Source of the DNA: an uncultured Porphyromonas sp.
GTDB taxonomy: Bacteria; Bacteroidota; Bacteroidia; Bacteroidales; Porphyromonadaceae
Assembly (NCBI GenBank): GCA_900538385.1
Contig: UWSO01000003.1
Coordinates: forward strand, 1 to 64,000
Reading direction: 5' to 3'
Length of the DNA: 64,000 nt
The position numbers were made by a program, and so were the translations under genes. Shown piece after piece: positions 62,260 to 64,000 of the stretch. Numbering within the stretch: position 1 is the stretch's first letter; every line of letters begins with the position of its first letter. The notes under the pieces were generated by a model that saw only the letters and a program-made list of their open reading frames with translations, did no database searches and had not been told where the DNA came from.

Positions 62260-62632
62260 AGACTCCTTCGGAGAAAGTTGTTTTATGTCTAAGCTGAAGC
62301 AAGAAATCTTTAGCAGAAGAGCTTAACGAAAGGGATGTTTGAAGCCGGAGAGTCAACCAATTACGCAAGCATTGAACTATTTATCATGCAGGATAGTTTC
62401 CAAAAGGTTCAACTTTCAATTATAGAGCACACAGAGATAGACCTGTCTATGAGACAGTTACATTTTTGATTTAGACAACTTATCAACATGTAGGCACTTT
62501 CCGGTTGATTTATTTGCACACGTCAATTATTGGTTGTAATATTGCAAAAGATTTCGCGGAGTCAAATTTAGTCTCTCAACAATTTGACTTCTGAACAGAC
62601 TTAATTCTATAACCCTTCATACATCTATTCAA
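62260..62632. other. AT-rich leader region before the ribonucleotide reductase gene
   Basis: This stretch is visibly more AT-rich than the surrounding genes. No gene is seen on either strand. I looked for a cobalamin riboswitch, since the downstream enzyme uses B12, but did not find a convincing conserved core. GATAGACCTGTCTATGAGAC (near 62434-62454) contains a short palindrome, and TTTG/TATTTG words near 62470-62520 could be promoter parts, but no full match stands out. Confidence 0.4.
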
Positions 62633-64000
62633 GTGAAGCAAAAGACATATTCCTTTGATGAGGCTTATCAAGCCACGTTAGAGTACTTTGGTGGTGATGA
62701 GCTGGCCGCCAAAGTGTGGGTGACCAAGTACGCCCTCAAGGACAGCTACGGCAACATCTACGAGCAGACCCCTCGTGACATGCATCAGCGCATAGCACGA
62801 GAGCTGGTCCGCATAGAGCACAACTACCCCAACCCGCTCTCTGAGAATGAGCTGATGGATCTGATGGATCACTTCCGCTATATCGTGCCTCAGGGCAGCC
62901 CGATGACCGGCATTGGCAATAACTACCAGATTGCCTCCCTCTCAAACTGCTTTGTCATCGGCCTAGACGGTGAGCCAGACTCGTATGGTGGCATCATCCG
63001 CATCGATGAGGAGCAGGTACAGCTGATGAAGCGCCGTGGAGGCGTGGGGCACGACCTGTCGCATATCCGCCCTAAAGGTTCGCCTGTCAAGAATTCTGCA
63101 CTCACCTCTACGGGCTTGGTACCCTTTATGGAGCGCTACTCCAACTCGACGCGTGAGGTAGCACAAGATGGTCGTCGCGGTGCGCTTATGCTCACGGTAT
63201 CGATTAATCACCCAGACAGTGAGTCTTTCATCGACGCTAAGATGACTGAGGGCAAGGTGACGGGTGCCAATGTCTCAGTACGCATCGATGACGCCTTTAT
63301 GCAGGCTGTCGTAGATGACAAAGAGTATGTACAGACCTACCCCGTTCACTCAAAGGAGCCTAAGTTTACCCGCACCATTCAGGCACGCCAGCTATGGGAC
63401 AAGATCATCTACAACGCTTGGCGGAGTGCTGAGCCTGGAGTGCTCTTTTGGGACACCATCATCCGCGAGTCTGTACCTGACTGCTACGCTGATCTAGGCT
63501 TCAAGACTATCTCGACCAATCCTTGCGGAGAGATACCCCTCTGTCCGTACGATAGTTGCCGTCTACTGGCGATCAACCTATACAGCTACGTGCGCAATCC
63601 CTTTACAGCAAAGGCTTCGTTTGACTTTGATCTCTTCCGTGAGCATGTTGCCAAGGCGCTCCGCATCATGGATGACATCATTGACCTAGAGGCAGAGAAG
63701 ATAGATGCAATCCTCATGAAGATCGCCGCAGATACAGAGACCGAAGAGGTCAAAGCTGCTGAGCGTGAGCTGTGGCGCAAGATCAAGCGCAAGACCCTCC
63801 TCGGACGTCGTACGGGTGTAGGTATTACCGCCGAGGGCGACATGCTCGCAGCTATGGGTCTGCGCTATGGCTCTGACGAGGCTATCAGCTTTGCAGAGGA
63901 GGTACAGAAGACGCTATGTCTATCTGCTTACGCTAGTTCTGTACAGTTGGCTAAGGAGCGCGGAGCCTTTGACCTCTATGACACAGAGCGTGAGAAGGAC
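62633..64000 (+). CDS. nrdJ: Adenosylcobalamin-dependent ribonucleotide reductase, N-terminal part
   Basis: The reading frame opens with GTG at 62633 and runs 456 codons without a stop to the end of the window. The translation has class II (B12) reductase features: NCFVIGLDG with the first active-site cysteine, MKRRGGVGHDLSHIRP, STGLVPFMERY, and ISTNPCGEIPLCPYDSCRLL with the central catalytic cysteine. This enzyme makes deoxyribonucleotides with or without oxygen. No ATG lies in frame shortly upstream, so GTG is the likely start. The gene is cut by the window edge. Confidence 0.9.
   Translation, partial: MKQKTYSFDEAYQATLEYFGGDELAAKVWVTKYALKDSYGNIYEQTPRDMHQRIARELVRIEHNYPNPLSENELMDLMDHFRYIVPQGSPMTGIGNNYQIASLSNCFVIGLDGEPDSYGGIIRIDEEQVQLMKRRGGVGHDLSHIRPKGSPVKNSALTSTGLVPFMERYSNSTREVAQDGRRGALMLTVSINHPDSESFIDAKMTEGKVTGANVSVRIDDAFMQAVVDDKEYVQTYPVHSKEPKFTRTIQARQLWDKIIYNAWRSAEPGVLFWDTIIRESVPDCYADLGFKTISTNPCGEIPLCPYDSCRLLAINLYSYVRNPFTAKASFDFDLFREHVAKALRIMDDIIDLEAEKIDAILMKIAADTETEEVKAAERELWRKIKRKTLLGRRTGVGITAEGDMLAAMGLRYGSDEAISFAEEVQKTLCLSAYASSVQLAKERGAFDLYDTEREKD

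Noticed and set aside
62260..62632. Cobalamin riboswitch before nrdJ
   Set aside because: The expected conserved core and B12-box-like words could not be found by eye, and a B12-using enzyme does not by itself imply a riboswitch. A covariance-model search would settle it.

Overview
The window looks like a chromosomal segment of a Bacteroidota organism, most likely a Porphyromonas of the asaccharolytica/uenonis kind (inference, not a database match). The reasons are: promoters of the Bacteroidota type (TTTG, about 20 bases, TAnnTTTG) in front of many genes; Bacteroidota gene orders (coaX - outer-membrane protein - TPR - lptC - corC - ppiD; yajC - ybbR - coaE; DUF4271 - hemD - rnpA/yidD - tatD); a tandem pair of OmpA-like proteins resembling the Porphyromonas Pgm6/Pgm7 pair; a C69 dipeptidase; a B12-type ribonucleotide reductase; and BspA/InlJ-like leucine-rich repeats.

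Layout. 1-570: intergenic DNA with the end of a MITE-like element and a tRNA-Arg. 596-15008: a run of minus-strand genes, namely S41 peptidase, outer-membrane protein, topoisomerase IV subunit A, a DegP-type protease, PpiD, a CorC-like protein, LptC, a TPR protein, an outer-membrane barrel and CoaX; envelope biogenesis and quality control dominate. 15050-16000: a complete MITE-like element and REP palindromes. 16071-21745: two OmpA-like proteins and a collagen-like lipoprotein. 21900-28300 is the accessory region: a REP-associated tyrosine transposase between arrays of its presumed REP palindromes, a DUF4248 gene, a 23-bp operator-like tandem array, an AAA/DUF4143 ATPase, and a small HU - amidase - holin-like - spanin-like cassette, then tRNA-Lys and more REPs. 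28360-32567: dnaE and trxA. 32580-33660: dense repeats, including about 420 bp of a GATCGG tandem array. 33758-38399: C69 dipeptidase, ROK kinase, NUDIX hydrolase, RarA. 38595-44891: minus-strand HIRAN, J-domain-like protein, TatD, an RnpA-YidD fusion, HemD, DUF4271, CoaE, YbbR, YajC. 44892-46900: repeats, a structured 3' region and a leucine-rich-repeat protein. 46899-51988: mnmA, argS, porin and yitT as one operon. 52116-52570: a second complete MITE-like element. 52822-62034: plus-strand GNAT-like protein, ParE, CoaD, MurF, RpoN and a DUF5686 protein. 62127-64000: a 22-bp hairpin tandem array, then the start of class II ribonucleotide reductase, which runs off the window.

The most distinctive content is the repeat ecology: a REP family with compensatory stem changes next to a plausible mobilising RAYT, a MITE-like family with 17-18 bp terminal inverted repeats, heptamer TTAGARR tracts, GATCGG arrays, and composite blocks in which these families are joined. 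They fill nearly every long intergenic gap. The gene-level highlights are the RnpA-YidD fusion, the HIRAN/J-domain pair, the lysis-like cassette, and the operator array in front of the DUF4143 ATPase. Coordinates and motifs were read by eye; promoter and transcription-start positions are inferred from motif matches.
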